Shown one piece after another: positions 17,584 through 27,339 of a stretch of 64,000 bases of DNA (within the stretch, counting starts at the first letter, position 1; each line of letters starts with the position of its first letter). The DNA comes from an uncultured Clostridia bacterium (GTDB taxonomy: Bacteria; Bacillota; Clostridia; Oscillospirales; CAG-272), in the NCBI GenBank assembly GCA_944381115.1, contig CALWJV010000016.1, positions 131,307 to 195,306 on the forward strand. Reading direction: 5' to 3'. The position numbers and the translations under genes were made by a program. Under the pieces are notes generated by a model. It saw only the letters and a program-made list of their open reading frames with translations. It ran no database searches and was not told the origin of the DNA.

Positions 17584-19209
17584 GTGAATAACGGTAACCA
17601 AAACAATTTAAATCGCAATGACGGTCTTTCTGAAAAAGATGCTGAAGGCAAATCAGATAACGATATTAAAACTTCAAGTAATACCGATGTTTTTGCGGCT
17701 GCGGACTCCAACGACTTTTCTGATAACACAAAGTCCTCAGATAATGAGACATCGATCGCGAATACCCCGGATGAAAAAAATACCGGAATATATTACAATA
17801 AAAACTCTGAACGCGATACTGAAAAACACTTTGGCGTTTACACTGAAGAAAAAAAAGAAACAGGTAAAATTCAGCAGGACACAGACAGATCGGAAAACCC
17901 TACATTTGCTTTTCAAGACGATCCTAACATAAATAACGCAGCGGAAGTTTTAAACAGTTATCTTTTTAAAACTGCTCCGCTAAATAATTTCGATCCTCCG
18001 AAAAAAGATACTGCCCATTTAAAACGAATTTGGAAAATCGCAGGTATACTGATGCTCACAGCAGTAATTGCATTTTCAGGTGCGTTTTTCGGATTCTTCT
18101 GGGTTTGCCGGACTTCCATTCTCGGAGATTCGGAATTTTTTAAAGCACTTATAATGCAAAGCTCCGGTATAACCGTTAACCGTGTTGAAGTTGAAACAGT
18201 ATCCGGAAATTATGAAGAAGATACAGTTACTCTTGCCGAAAAAATAACGGAATGCTCGATTGAGATCCGAATATACAATTCCGCACAAGAAAGAGTGGGA
18301 TCCGGCAGCGGAGTAATTTTATCCGAAGACGGGCTGGCAATTACCAATTATCATGTAGTTTACGGATATGAAAATACATTGAAAGCCGTTATGTCCGATG
18401 GCACTGTATGTGATGTTTTGGTGCTCCATCTTGATAAAATTTCCGACCTTGCGGTAATAAAATTAGTTACAACGAAAAAACTTCCCCAAGTAACATGGGC
18501 AGATTCCGATAAAGCAGTACATGGTCAAAGTGTGGCTGTTTGCGGGAATCCGGTCGGACTTGGATTTTCCGTCTCCTTCGGTAATATTGCACATCCCGAT
18601 CGGGATCTCGGAGACACAGACGGTAATTTCATTCAACTTGACGTTTCAGTAAATCCGGGTAACTCCGGCGGCGGAGTATTTGACGGAGCAGGAAACCTGA
18701 TTGGTATAGTTAATTCAAAAGCAACAGGTACCAATGTTGACGGAATAGGGTACGCGATCCCGTCAAACCGTGTTTTGGATGTAGTAAATCAACTTTTGCA
18801 AAACGGATATGTCGGCGGTAGACCGGCGATTGGTCTTACTCTCGTTCAGGTAAACGAATCAACATGGGACTATTTCAAAAACGGTGACGGTGTAACACCC
18901 GGTGAGCTTGCGGATTATCTGTACGAAAGCCAATACGGTATATATATTATTTCCTCTAAATACAGTAGCGGAATTCAAAAAGGCGATAGAATAATTTCCT
19001 GCAACGGGGTCGAATTCCCGAACAGAGAAAGTTTTTCAAATTGGCTCCTTAAATATAAACCCGGAGACAAAGTCGTGCTTGAAGTAGAAAGGATTGTCGG
19101 CAAAGAAGTCAATCCGGACGGCACATACCATATAACACGTGGAACCCTGTCCGTAACAATAACTCTTCAGGAAAGAGATTGGGCAGACGAGCCTTATTCA
19201 ACAAAGTAA
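17584..19209 (+). CDS. HtrA/DegP-like membrane-anchored serine protease with PDZ domain
   Basis: 541 residues, starting at GTG 17584 after GAAAGGATAAACGTCT. Residues 1-147 are a low-complexity acidic, Asn/Ser-rich cytoplasmic tail. One membrane helix follows (about 149-174). The extracellular trypsin-like domain has the triad H257 (ITNYHVV), D288 (ISDLAVIKL) and S361 (NPGNSGGGVFD). A PDZ domain follows at about 420-515 (SSKYSSGIQKGDRIISCNGV). Such proteins degrade or refold misfolded exported proteins. The long acidic tail is unusual compared with typical Firmicutes HtrA proteins, which have shorter N-termini. Single-gene unit, closed by its own terminator. Confidence 0.92.
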   Translation: MNNGNQNNLNRNDGLSEKDAEGKSDNDIKTSSNTDVFAAADSNDFSDNTKSSDNETSIANTPDEKNTGIYYNKNSERDTEKHFGVYTEEKKETGKIQQDTDRSENPTFAFQDDPNINNAAEVLNSYLFKTAPLNNFDPPKKDTAHLKRIWKIAGILMLTAVIAFSGAFFGFFWVCRTSILGDSEFFKALIMQSSGITVNRVEVETVSGNYEEDTVTLAEKITECSIEIRIYNSAQERVGSGSGVILSEDGLAITNYHVVYGYENTLKAVMSDGTVCDVLVLHLDKISDLAVIKLVTTKKLPQVTWADSDKAVHGQSVAVCGNPVGLGFSVSFGNIAHPDRDLGDTDGNFIQLDVSVNPGNSGGGVFDGAGNLIGIVNSKATGTNVDGIGYAIPSNRVLDVVNQLLQNGYVGGRPAIGLTLVQVNESTWDYFKNGDGVTPGELADYLYESQYGIYIISSKYSSGIQKGDRIISCNGVEFPNRESFSNWLLKYKPGDKVVLEVERIVGKEVNPDGTYHITRGTLSVTITLQERDWADEPYSTK

Positions 19210-19232
19210 AATATTTTCAGAATAAATAAATT

Positions 19233-19273
19233 ACGGATATATTTCGCTAAAATACCGAGATATATCCGTTTTT
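19233..19273 (+). terminator. Terminator after the HtrA-like gene
   Basis: Stem ACGGATATAT (19233-19242) with ATATATCCGT (19260-19269), then TTTTT. Confidence 0.8.
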
Positions 19274-19384
19274 GGCTTTATGATAACTTTTAAAGGCCGT
19301 TGTTCTATATTTCAAAAACCATAAAACAAAACTTTGATATTATCTAAATCAACAACAAAATTTGACCTATAATAAATTCTTTTC

Positions 19385-19413
19385 TTGACAAAGAAAAATA
19401 TTTGTGATATAAT
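19385..19413 (+). promoter_or_regulatory. Consensus sigma-A promoter for guaB
   Basis: TTGACA (19385-19390) and TATAAT (19408-19413) with exactly 17 bases between. The expected leader is about 140 bases, long enough to hold a regulatory structure. Confidence 0.85.
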
Positions 19414-19558
19414 TGTAAAAAGTAATTTTAAAAGCAATTTTATAATTTAATTTTTTATTCCTCACCACCAGAATAAAAGTATCCTAAGATAAAACACGGA
19501 TCCGGCGTTTTTTAACAGGTCAATAAAATTATGTATAGATAAAATGGAGGGAAACAAA

Positions 19559-21061
19559 ATGGCTTACTTTTATCCAGAAGCATCGCATACTTTCAGCGAG
19601 TATCTTCTCGTTCCCGGATACACCTCGGAAGACTGTATTCCTGCAAACGTATCTCTTAAAACCCCGCTTGTTAAATTCAAAAAAGGGGAAAAACCGTCAA
19701 TAACACTAAATATACCGCTGGTATCTGCTATAATGCAATCGGTTTCTGATTCCGGCATGGCAATTGCACTTGCAAAAGAAGGCGGTCTTTCTTTTATTTA
19801 CGGTGCCCAATCCATTGAAGAAGAAGCAAAAATGGTAGCAAAAGTAAAAAATTATAAAGCGGGATTTGTCGTAAGCGATTCAAACCTTCCTCCGGAAAGC
19901 ACTCTCGGTGATGTCCTTCGCCTGAAAGAGCGGAAAGGACACTCAACAATTGCTATCACATCAGACGGAACATCCAACGGGAAACTCGTTGGCATAGTTA
20001 CCAGCCGTGACTACCGGGTAACACGTATGTCCGAGGACACCCCTGTTTCAAGTTTTATGACCACAAGAGACAAACTTGTTGTCGCTCCCGAAGAAACCAC
20101 GCTTGCAGAAGCAAACGATATTATCTGGGATCACAAACTCAACACTCTGCCAATAGTTGACAAAAATGATAATCTGCTTTACCTTGTTTTCAGAAAGGAT
20201 TATGCACAGCACGAGGAACAACCTCTCGAACTTCTTGATTCCCATAACCGTTTTATGGTCGGTGCAGGTATCAATACCCGTGATTATGAAAAAAGAGTTC
20301 CGGCACTCGTTGAAGCCGGTGCGGATGTTCTTTGTATAGACTCTTCAGAGGGATACTCCGTATGGCAGAAAAGAACTCTTGATTTTGTCAGAAAAAAATA
20401 CGGAAATAAAGTCAAGATCGGTGCCGGAAATGTTGTTGACAGGGAAGGATTCCGTTTTCTTGCCGATGCCGGTGCGGATTTTGTAAAAGTAGGGATCGGG
20501 GGCGGTTCAATTTGTATTACACGGGAAACCAAGGGTATAGGAAGAGGTCAGGCAAGCGCAGTCATTGAAGTTGCGGAAGCCCGCGATGAATACTTCAGAG
20601 AAACGGGTGTTTACATTCCGATATGTTCTGACGGCGGTATTGTTCACGATTACCATATGACTCTTGCACTTGCCATGGGCGCTGATTTTATGATGCTCGG
20701 AAGATATTTTGCAAGATTTGATGAATCACCTACACAAAAAATGATGGTAAACGGTCAATATGTCAAAGAATACTGGGGCGAAGGTTCCAACAGAGCCAGA
20801 AACTGGCAAAGATATGACCTTGGCGGGAAAGCGAAGCTTTCGTTTGAAGAAGGAGTTGACTCATACGTTCCTTACGCAGGACCTCTTCACGACAATGTTG
20901 AAAAATCACTTTATAAAGTAAAATCCACCATGTGCAACTGCGGTGTAACAAATATACCGGACCTTCAGAAAAATGCAAAAATAACACTGGTTTCCGCTAC
21001 AAGCATAGTAGAAGGTGGTTCTCACGATGTTATGCTTAAGACGACAAACAATTCAATCTGA
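19559..21061 (+). CDS. guaB: Inosine-5'-monophosphate dehydrogenase
   Basis: Oxidises IMP to XMP with NAD, the committed step of GMP synthesis. 500 residues. The barrel carries the active-site loop [10 protein letters not shown] with the catalytic cysteine at 319, and the phosphate-binding GMQ-like region with [11 protein letters not shown]. Two CBS motifs are inserted at about 105-220. The start is the ATG at 19559 ([12 protein letters not shown]), six bases after GGAGGG; an in-frame ATG 15 bases upstream overlaps that ribosome site. Monocistronic, with a strong promoter and long leader. Confidence 0.96.
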   Translation: MAYFYPEASHTFSEYLLVPGYTSEDCIPANVSLKTPLVKFKKGEKPSITLNIPLVSAIMQSVSDSGMAIALAKEGGLSFIYGAQSIEEEAKMVAKVKNYKAGFVVSDSNLPPESTLGDVLRLKERKGHSTIAITSDGTSNGKLVGIVTSRDYRVTRMSEDTPVSSFMTTRDKLVVAPEETTLAEANDIIWDHKLNTLPIVDKNDNLLYLVFRKDYAQHEEQPLELLDSHNRFMVGAGINTRDYEKRVPALVEAGADVLCIDSSEGYSVWQKRTLDFVRKKYGNKVKIGAGNVVDREGFRFLADAGADFVKVGIGGGSICITRETKGIGRGQASAVIEVAEARDEYFRETGVYIPICSDGGIVHDYHMTLALAMGADFMMLGRYFARFDESPTQKMMVNGQYVKEYWGEGSNRARNWQRYDLGGKAKLSFEEGVDSYVPYAGPLHDNVEKSLYKVKSTMCNCGVTNIPDLQKNAKITLVSATSIVEGGSHDVMLKTTNNSI

Positions 21062-21111
21062 AAAATAAAATTTAAGATTTACATAAAAAGTAACATTGAG
21101 GATTACACAAA

Positions 21112-21160
21112 ACGGCTGTCCGGGAATTTTCAAATACCGAAGATTCAAGACAGCCTTTTG
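21112..21160 (+). terminator. Terminator after guaB
   Basis: Stem AAGGCTGTC-type: GGCTGTC (21114-21120) with GACAGCC (21149-21155), an inner CGG/CCG pair, then TTTT. The U run is short, so read-through into dut is possible. Confidence 0.6.
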
Positions 21161-21182
21161 CGATTCAAAGAGCTGAAAGAAT

Positions 21183-21620
21183 ATGAAAATAAATTTTAAA
21201 AAACTGAACGAAAATGCTGTCACTCCAACATATGGCAGCGAATTTTCCGCCGGCGCGGATTTGTATGCAGTCACCGACGGAGATATTGAGATCTCTCCGG
21301 GACAAACCATATTTATACCTACCGGAATTGCTGTTGAAATTCCCGAGGGACTTGTCGGACTGATCTTTGCAAGAAGCGGACTCGCATCAAAAAAAGGACT
21401 TGCACCGGCAAATAAAGTTGGAGTCATAGACAGCGATTACCGCGGCCAGATAATGGTGGCTATGCTTAATCACGGCAACGAGGTACAGAGAATATCAAAC
21501 GGAGAAAGAATTGCACAAATGGTGATTGCGCCATTTATAAAAGCGGAATTCACAGAAGCCGATGAACTTTCAGAAACGTCACGCGGCGAAGGTGGATTCG
21601 GATCAACCGGAAGCAAATAG
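21183..21620 (+). CDS. dut: Deoxyuridine 5'-triphosphate nucleotidohydrolase (dUTPase)
   Basis: Hydrolyses dUTP to dUMP and PPi, keeping uracil out of DNA and feeding dTMP synthesis. 145 residues, the standard trimeric type. All five motifs are present: AGADLYAV, ARSGLASKKGL, GVIDSDYRGQI, GERIAQMVI and RGEGGFGSTG. The start is preceded by a weak site (CTGAAAGAAT). It lies just past the guaB terminator, with no clear promoter of its own. Confidence 0.96.
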   Translation: MKINFKKLNENAVTPTYGSEFSAGADLYAVTDGDIEISPGQTIFIPTGIAVEIPEGLVGLIFARSGLASKKGLAPANKVGVIDSDYRGQIMVAMLNHGNEVQRISNGERIAQMVIAPFIKAEFTEADELSETSRGEGGFGSTGSK

Positions 21621-21796
21621 AAAAAATATTTTGCTTTGAACAAACTAAAAAACATCTCAATGTAACCGAAAATATTATTACCAAAGTAAAATTCACAATC
21701 CTAAAATAACCGCAAAATAAGATGATTAAAAATCATGTTGTTTTGAAACTTTCAATAAAATAATTTAATTTTAATATTTAAAAGGCAATAAAGATA

Positions 21797-22552
21797 ATGA
21801 TAAAACTTATAGCATCTGATTTGGATGGAACATTGCTCAAATACAGAGAGGATTCTGTTTCTCAGGAAACAAAAAATGCAGTATTGTCGGTCTTATCGTC
21901 AGGCAAAATTTTTGCGCTGATTTCCGGAAGAGACGTTCCGAGTCTGAAAAATTTATTTGAATTTGCAGGAGACGAACCATATTATATTGGTTGCAGCGGT
22001 GCTGTTTGCGTCAAAGACGGAAAAGTCATATACAGCCGTCCTATTCCAGACGAAGCAGTCATCAAGGCCCTTCATTACGCAAAAACAAATGAAAAAAATG
22101 CCGTATTTTCTGCCGCAGATGTTTTATACATAACAGGAAAAAACTGTTTTCAAAAATATATCTCTTCGCTATACGGTAACGGTCAGACAGTGGTAATAAA
22201 CACTAATCCGGATATTAAAAAACCTATATACAAAATATCATTTTTTTCTGTAAAAAACGATGATCAAATTAATTTTTTCGATTTTGGTGTGCGTTTGTCC
22301 TACAAAAATAACGGTTGGACAGAATATGTAAACCGATTTGTAAACAAAGGCGGAGCGCTCTCATCGCTTCAAAGCAGGCTTGGTATAATGAAAGCAAATA
22401 CCGCCTCTTTCGGAGACAGCCGAGATGATGCGGATATGTTTAATTTATCTTCAATCGCTTTTTCATTCGGAATAGAGGCAAAAAAGGCTTTTCCAAAAGC
22501 AATAAACACCGAAAGTTTTTCTGAAGCATATAAATTTATTGAAAGCATTTAA
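21797..22552 (+). CDS. HAD-superfamily hydrolase, Cof/YidA-like
   Basis: 251 residues. HAD motif I is DLDGTLLKY (8-16), motif II lies in LISGRDVPS, and motifs III/IV are the lysine in VNKGGALSSL and the acidic GDSRDDADMF. It is a C2-cap phosphatase of the Cof type, probably acting on sugar phosphates or nucleotides; substrate unknown. It has its own AAAGG site before the ATG at 21797 and no obvious operon partner. Confidence 0.9.
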   Translation: MIKLIASDLDGTLLKYREDSVSQETKNAVLSVLSSGKIFALISGRDVPSLKNLFEFAGDEPYYIGCSGAVCVKDGKVIYSRPIPDEAVIKALHYAKTNEKNAVFSAADVLYITGKNCFQKYISSLYGNGQTVVINTNPDIKKPIYKISFFSVKNDDQINFFDFGVRLSYKNNGWTEYVNRFVNKGGALSSLQSRLGIMKANTASFGDSRDDADMFNLSSIAFSFGIEAKKAFPKAINTESFSEAYKFIESI

Positions 22553-22768
22553 ATTACAATGTATTTTTTGTTTTAACTTTAGTCCAATTGCTTTTGCAAT
22601 TCAGTTATTACTGTTTTTTCTCGTAATATCATCGCTACTTTACATTATCGTCAATGCTTTATAAATAATTTTTATCAAATATAATTAATATAAGTTGCAT
22701 GTTTAAGCAAACTTATTTCCACTGAAACATAGCAATTTGCGTTAAATATTAATTAAACGGAGAATAAC

Positions 22769-23467
22769 ATGTCTAAAAAAAATGTTGAATGTATATTTCT
22801 TGATGTAAGAGATCTTAACACGGGGCGCATTATGGAAAAAACCGAGCCGCGTGAACTTACAGGCTCGCTTTGCCTGACAGTCCCGGACAATTACTATGCC
22901 GATATTTACATCGACGGCTGCCTTCAAAAAAAAGTCAAACCTTGCGTAAAGAAAAACATTAAAAAAATGATAGGCGCAGAACATATCGGTAAACTTATAA
23001 GCGTTTTATATGTAAGCAAGCGCCCACTTAACGATATGTCTTGGGGTATCGGAAACCTCCCCATGCATTATAAAAATTTTGGAGACGCTTGCATAAAAGT
23101 CGGTGCAAACGGATTTTTTAAGTCCGAAATAACAGATAATGAGACTTTTTTTGACTCTTTTAACAGAGAATTCGGAATTTTAAATCTTACAGAAACAGCA
23201 AGCGTTATATCATCAGCATTCCGTGACCTTGCATCAAAAATACTTCTTGATATATTTGACGAAGCGATACTACCGATATTTGATACCGATTTTCTTATAT
23301 CCGAGGTGGAAATACGTCTAAACAAACAACTTTGCGGAAAAATAAATCCATCACTCCCCGGAGTCATTTTCAAAAGCATCTCAGTTTCGGATATATGTGT
23401 TTGCGAAGAAGATGTAAGAGAATTCAGAGAAAAATTTGCAGGAAGAACAGGCGGAAAAAGGGTTTGA
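22769..23467 (+). CDS. SPFH-like / YdjI (virion core protein-like) family protein, short form
   Basis: 232 residues, no signal peptide. The middle (LYVSKRPLNDMSWGIGNLPM, then MHYKNFGDACIKVGANGFFK) resembles the YdjI/COG4260 SPFH-like proteins, where WGTG-P-F/Y-x-D and a following G-x-F/Y segment occur. N-terminal VPDNYYADIYIDGCLQKKV also fits the start of that fold. The C-terminal zinc-ribbon or GYF extension of full-length relatives is missing. The helix AFRDLASKILLDIFDEAILP follows as in SPFH proteins. The role (membrane-associated scaffold) is inferred and weakly supported. ACGGAG precedes the start, and a strong terminator follows. Confidence 0.5.
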   Translation: MSKKNVECIFLDVRDLNTGRIMEKTEPRELTGSLCLTVPDNYYADIYIDGCLQKKVKPCVKKNIKKMIGAEHIGKLISVLYVSKRPLNDMSWGIGNLPMHYKNFGDACIKVGANGFFKSEITDNETFFDSFNREFGILNLTETASVISSAFRDLASKILLDIFDEAILPIFDTDFLISEVEIRLNKQLCGKINPSLPGVIFKSISVSDICVCEEDVREFREKFAGRTGGKRV

Positions 23468-23504
23468 ATCCTTAACCCTTTATTTACTGAATTTTATTAT
23501 ACTG

Positions 23505-23532
23505 AAAAACGGTCATGCGACCGTTTTTTTTA
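23505..23532. terminator. Bidirectional terminator
   Basis: Stem AAAACGGTC/GACCGTTTT with loop ATGC, A run before and T run after; between two converging genes. Confidence 0.85.
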
Positions 23533-23535
23533 ATA

Positions 23536-23814
23536 TTATTTTTTTTCAGTAAGTTTTGATATAAATTCTGAAACTTTGTCAAGAAATCTGACGACCCCGT
23601 TTGGTACAAGAGATGATGCCTTCTCCTCGATCTCCGAATAAGTCTCCAAAAATTCTGAGTTTTCTATTGGTATCTTATTTCCGACAACACTTATACTTCC
23701 ATCAGAAATATCACAATCTATCAGCGTAACGATCGCATCCAGATTGAAAATCAACAGTAAAACACATATTACAATGAAAAACTTTACACTTTTTTTTATG
23801 AATTTTAATATCAT
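23536..23814 (-). CDS. Small single-pass membrane protein downstream of gpr
   Basis: 92 residues. One hydrophobic helix at about 10-30 (VKFFIVICVLLLIFNLDAIV), then a soluble domain outside the membrane (IDCDISDGSISVVGNKIPIE), ending in a basic helix. No recognised family. It lies 169 bases after gpr on the same strand. In many Clostridia the next gene after gpr is the sporulation hydrolase spoIIP, which this is not. A role in the spore is possible only by position. Confidence 0.6.
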   Translation of the reverse strand: MILKFIKKSVKFFIVICVLLLIFNLDAIVTLIDCDISDGSISVVGNKIPIENSEFLETYSEIEEKASSLVPNGVVRFLDKVSEFISKLTEKK

Positions 23815-23983
23815 AATATACCGTCGCTTTACAATAACTGTTTGAAATTAATTTTTTACAGGATAAATTTTTAAATTTTAACTTGATATGAAGTCTATCC
23901 GTTAAAAATTTCAACAATAAAACCACATACATCAAGCCCTAAGTTGCTTTAAAACCAACACAGGCTAAAAAATCATATTTGAA

Positions 23984-24856
23984 TTAAAGTTCGGAAAATC
24001 CGAGAAATGTTAAATTTATTGCCTTGGCTATTAGATCCGCCTGTGCCGCAACGGCAACATCGGTATTTTTGGGTGTTACAAAGAAACTTTTTTCATTCTC
24101 AAGAATATCTTTAAGAGGCTCTTTTATATCCTTGATACCTGCTTTTCCGAGTACATCAAATACAAGGGTAGATGACTGTACAACAGTTGGAACTCCTATT
24201 GAAATTACAGGAACACCGAGAGTTGCAGAACTTAATTCTTTTCTGTGATTGCCAACCCCTGATCCCGGAGAAATACCTGTATCTGTAAGCTGAACCGTAG
24301 TTGCAAGACGGTCAACATGTCGTGCCGCAAGAGCGTCTATGCATATAACAATACCGGGCTTTACAGACTTTACAGCAGATAAAATCAACTCAAAAGTTTC
24401 AATTCCCGTTTCTCCGGTAACTCCAGGTGTAATTACAGAAAGTTCTATGCCCCCAAATGAAGAAAAAAGATCATTTTTTTCACTTTTCAAATGCCTTGTT
24501 ACTATTAATTTTTCAGCGCATATAGGTCCGACGGAGTCAGAAGTGATACGTCTGTTACCAAGGCATACGGTAAGCAAAGAAACAGGTTTATTTTTTATAA
24601 ATGGCTCTGCAAGTTCCGAAATAAACTTTGATATTACTCCGATCGCTTTTTCGTTGCTTTCTTTACCATAAAGCCAAAGGGGTCCTACATTAACATTTAT
24701 ATATCGTCCTTTGGCAAACCCCGTATTTTGATTTTCAGAACACATTTCGTGAACGGAAAATCCGTCTTCAGTGTACTCTTTTGAAGTGATTCCCTTTATT
24801 TTAAAATTTTCTGTTTCTACCGCAAGGTCGGTCCTCACGTATTCGTTATTTTCCAA
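23984..24856 (-). CDS. gpr: GPR germination endopeptidase
   Basis: Degrades small acid-soluble spore proteins when spores germinate. 290 residues. The start MENNEYVRTDLAVE fits the autoprocessed N-terminus, which is cleaved after the R-T-D-L-A-[VM]-E region. Conserved segments VCLGNRRITSDSVGPICAEK and VICIDALAARHVDRLATTVQ match the family, as do TDTGISPGSGVGNHRKELS and ITPGVTGETGIET. The start is TTG at 24854-24856, nine bases after AAAGGATG; no ATG is in frame nearby. This is the clearest evidence that the organism makes endospores. Confidence 0.94.
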   Translation of the reverse strand: MENNEYVRTDLAVETENFKIKGITSKEYTEDGFSVHEMCSENQNTGFAKGRYINVNVGPLWLYGKESNEKAIGVISKFISELAEPFIKNKPVSLLTVCLGNRRITSDSVGPICAEKLIVTRHLKSEKNDLFSSFGGIELSVITPGVTGETGIETFELILSAVKSVKPGIVICIDALAARHVDRLATTVQLTDTGISPGSGVGNHRKELSSATLGVPVISIGVPTVVQSSTLVFDVLGKAGIKDIKEPLKDILENEKSFFVTPKNTDVAVAAQADLIAKAINLTFLGFSEL

Positions 24857-25162
24857 AGCATACGCATCCTTTCCGTTTAAATGCCGTTTTAAATATTATT
24901 TACATTGTAAATTACATTATGAGTAAAAAACAAAAATGGTTTGCATTGGAAAATATTAAAATGTTAATCTTGAATTATTATTTATAATTAATTTAAAAAT
25001 ATATTGTAAAAACTACCAAAAAGAAACCTGAAGAATTGTGCAATTGACAGAAATATTTATTTTTTAAAAATTCCGTCTTAAAAAGCATTGATAAAATTCA
25101 ACTTTAGTGATATAATACTTTGTAAGCTGTTTAATTATGCATTTTTTTAGGAGGAGTACCCT
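24857..25162. other. Divergent intergenic region between gpr and the peptide-binding gene
   Basis: 306 bases, AT-rich. It holds the sigma-A promoter at 25088-25116 for the plus-strand gene. A sigma-G-type promoter for gpr is expected on the minus strand, but I could not point to one with confidence. Confidence 0.5.
25088..25116 (+). promoter_or_regulatory. Sigma-A promoter for the peptide-binding lipoprotein gene
   Basis: TTGATA (25088-25093) and TATAAT (25111-25116), spacer 17. The leader is about 40 bases and ends in AGGAGG. Confidence 0.8.
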
Positions 25163-27190
25163 ATGAAGAAAACAACAAGAATTATCTGTCTTGTTCTCTG
25201 CCTTGTTACGCTTTCCGGATGTTTCGCCGGATGCGCAAGCACCGACACCACAGTTGGCTCGCAGATAAATATGTATCTCTCTTCCGAGGTATATAATTTA
25301 GACCCTGCATATGCCCATGTAGATGCCAGCGCAAGCAAAGTGCTCGGCCTTTTATACGAAGGTCTTTACAAACTTGACGATGAAGGAAACGTAAAGGCTG
25401 CCGCTTGCGATAACTGGATATATACCGAAGACGAGGGAATTGATCCGGAAGACACAAGCGATAATATTTACAAAATGGTCATTACACTTAAAGATTCGGC
25501 ATGGAGTGACGGCCGTGCTTTACATGCTGACCAGTTTGTTTATGCTTGGAAGCGCTTGCTTGACCCTATGTTTGACGGTGAGGGCGCAGAACTTCTTTAC
25601 GACATAAAAGGAGCATGGGAAAGAAAGAATGACGGAGGAAGCCCGGATGACGTCGGTCTTATAGCGGATAAAAAAATCCTTACAATATTATTCAAGCATT
25701 CAATTGATCCCTATGAATTCGAACGCAAACTTGCAAGTCTTGCACTTCTTCCGGTCCGTCAGGACTGTGTTGAATATTACCACAGCTGGTCAACAGCAAC
25801 CACAACAATGTATACAAACGGTCCTTACACATTGCTTTCCTTTTATCCCGGAATAAGCCTTGAACTCGTAAGAAATATCTATTACAACCACAATAGTGAA
25901 GATGAAAAAAAGGAACCGACACCTTCCAAATATGTAAAGCCGTACAAAATAACCGTCGATTTTACACTTAATGCCGAAGATATGATGGCAAAATACGAAA
26001 ACGGCGAACTTTTCTACATAGGAGAACTTCCTGTTTCAGTAAGAAATCAGTATAAAGACAAAGTAAAGATTTGGGATACCGTAAATACACATGCATATTT
26101 CTTTAATACCAATATTGCACCTTTTAACAACGCAGCGGTCCGTAAAGTACTGAGCGGTGTCATAGACCGTCAGGCAATTGTAAATGAAATAGTATTTGCA
26201 AAACCTGCAACAGGCATAATTCCCGACGGCATTCCGGACATCAACAAAAACGAAACCTTTGCGAGCAAAAATGATACACCGATTTTAAGTACGGCAGAAT
26301 TCAGTATAGAACAGGCTATATCACAGATCGAGGCTGCCGGAATTGCAAAAGCATCTTTTAACAATGAAGTTTTTGAAATAACTGTAAGAGTAAATACAGA
26401 TGCAAGTTTCGACAATGACGATAATTATAAATTAAACTCAATTGAAAACAGCAATCAAAAGATATATGATAATGTGGACTATGTTGTCGCTTCAAAAATT
26501 GTTGAAACATGGAATAAAGTAGCCGAACCTTTCGGATTTTCTTTCAAGATAAACTGTGTAAACACCCAAAGATATAACGAAGTAACCTCTTCTCTTGTAC
26601 AGTTCAGAGATATCTACCTTGAAACGCTTTACGGTACAATGCAGGGCGGAAAATGGAATGATGAAGGACTCCGTTACACATATACAAATTCTGAAAATGA
26701 AACAGTAGCAATGAGCATCAAAAAAGAAAGGGCAGGGTTTGACATAATTGCAGTTGATACAACTGTTTTTGATAACACGGCGTTCTCTGCACTTTCGGTA
26801 TTCGCTTCAAAGTACTCCGGAGCAAAAACGGATGCAGAATTCAATACACTGGGCCATATTACAGGATTCAATAACGAAATTTATAACAATCTTATATCAG
26901 AAGCGGATCAATCAAGAATTGCATCCGTAAAATATGAAAACGGTAAAAAAGTCACAGATCAGGCAGAACTCGAAAACATGTTCAATAAATTGCACGAAGC
27001 AGAAAAATTATTGCTAAGCGAAATGCCGATAATACCGATTTTCGTACACCAAAATGCAGTACTAAAAAGTAATAAATTAAAGAATGTCGATTATTCTTAC
27101 TGGGGCTATCCGATATTCAATAAAACAAAACTTCCAAATTGGGAAAATTACCTTCCGAAATCAGAAGATGAAGAAACCACAGAAGAGTAA
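25163..27190 (+). CDS. Oligopeptide-binding lipoprotein of an ABC transporter (SBP family 5, OppA-like)
   Basis: 675 residues. The lipoprotein signal has its lipobox at LSGC (Cys20). The SBP_bac_5 fold is recognisable: LDPAYAHVDASASKVLGLLY near the start, then DSAWSDGRALHADQFVYAWK, the hinge region FFNTNIAPFNNAAVRKVLSG, and IPIFVHQNAVLKS near the end. It captures peptides outside the membrane for import. Unusually, no permease or ATPase genes adjoin it, and it has its own promoter and terminator. It must therefore use a transporter encoded elsewhere, or act as a sensor. The region at about 440-600 is more insertion-rich than classic OppA. Confidence 0.93.
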   Translation: MKKTTRIICLVLCLVTLSGCFAGCASTDTTVGSQINMYLSSEVYNLDPAYAHVDASASKVLGLLYEGLYKLDDEGNVKAAACDNWIYTEDEGIDPEDTSDNIYKMVITLKDSAWSDGRALHADQFVYAWKRLLDPMFDGEGAELLYDIKGAWERKNDGGSPDDVGLIADKKILTILFKHSIDPYEFERKLASLALLPVRQDCVEYYHSWSTATTTMYTNGPYTLLSFYPGISLELVRNIYYNHNSEDEKKEPTPSKYVKPYKITVDFTLNAEDMMAKYENGELFYIGELPVSVRNQYKDKVKIWDTVNTHAYFFNTNIAPFNNAAVRKVLSGVIDRQAIVNEIVFAKPATGIIPDGIPDINKNETFASKNDTPILSTAEFSIEQAISQIEAAGIAKASFNNEVFEITVRVNTDASFDNDDNYKLNSIENSNQKIYDNVDYVVASKIVETWNKVAEPFGFSFKINCVNTQRYNEVTSSLVQFRDIYLETLYGTMQGGKWNDEGLRYTYTNSENETVAMSIKKERAGFDIIAVDTTVFDNTAFSALSVFASKYSGAKTDAEFNTLGHITGFNNEIYNNLISEADQSRIASVKYENGKKVTDQAELENMFNKLHEAEKLLLSEMPIIPIFVHQNAVLKSNKLKNVDYSYWGYPIFNKTKLPNWENYLPKSEDEETTEE

Positions 27191-27215
27191 TTTATTTACA
27201 ACAGATCAGCAAAAT

Positions 27216-27246
27216 CGGGGACAGTTTCGACTGTCCCCGTTATGTT
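27216..27246 (+). terminator. Terminator after the peptide-binding gene
   Basis: Perfect ten-base stem CGGGGACAGT/ACTGTCCCCG closed by a TTCG tetraloop. The following T tract is poor (TTATGTTT). Confidence 0.7.
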
Positions 27247-27339
27247 TCAGAAAACCGGATAATAAATTCACATATAAATTTTATATGGCTTGAAATACAA
27301 TTAATCCGTCATTATATGAAATTTTTAAGGAGGAAAATA

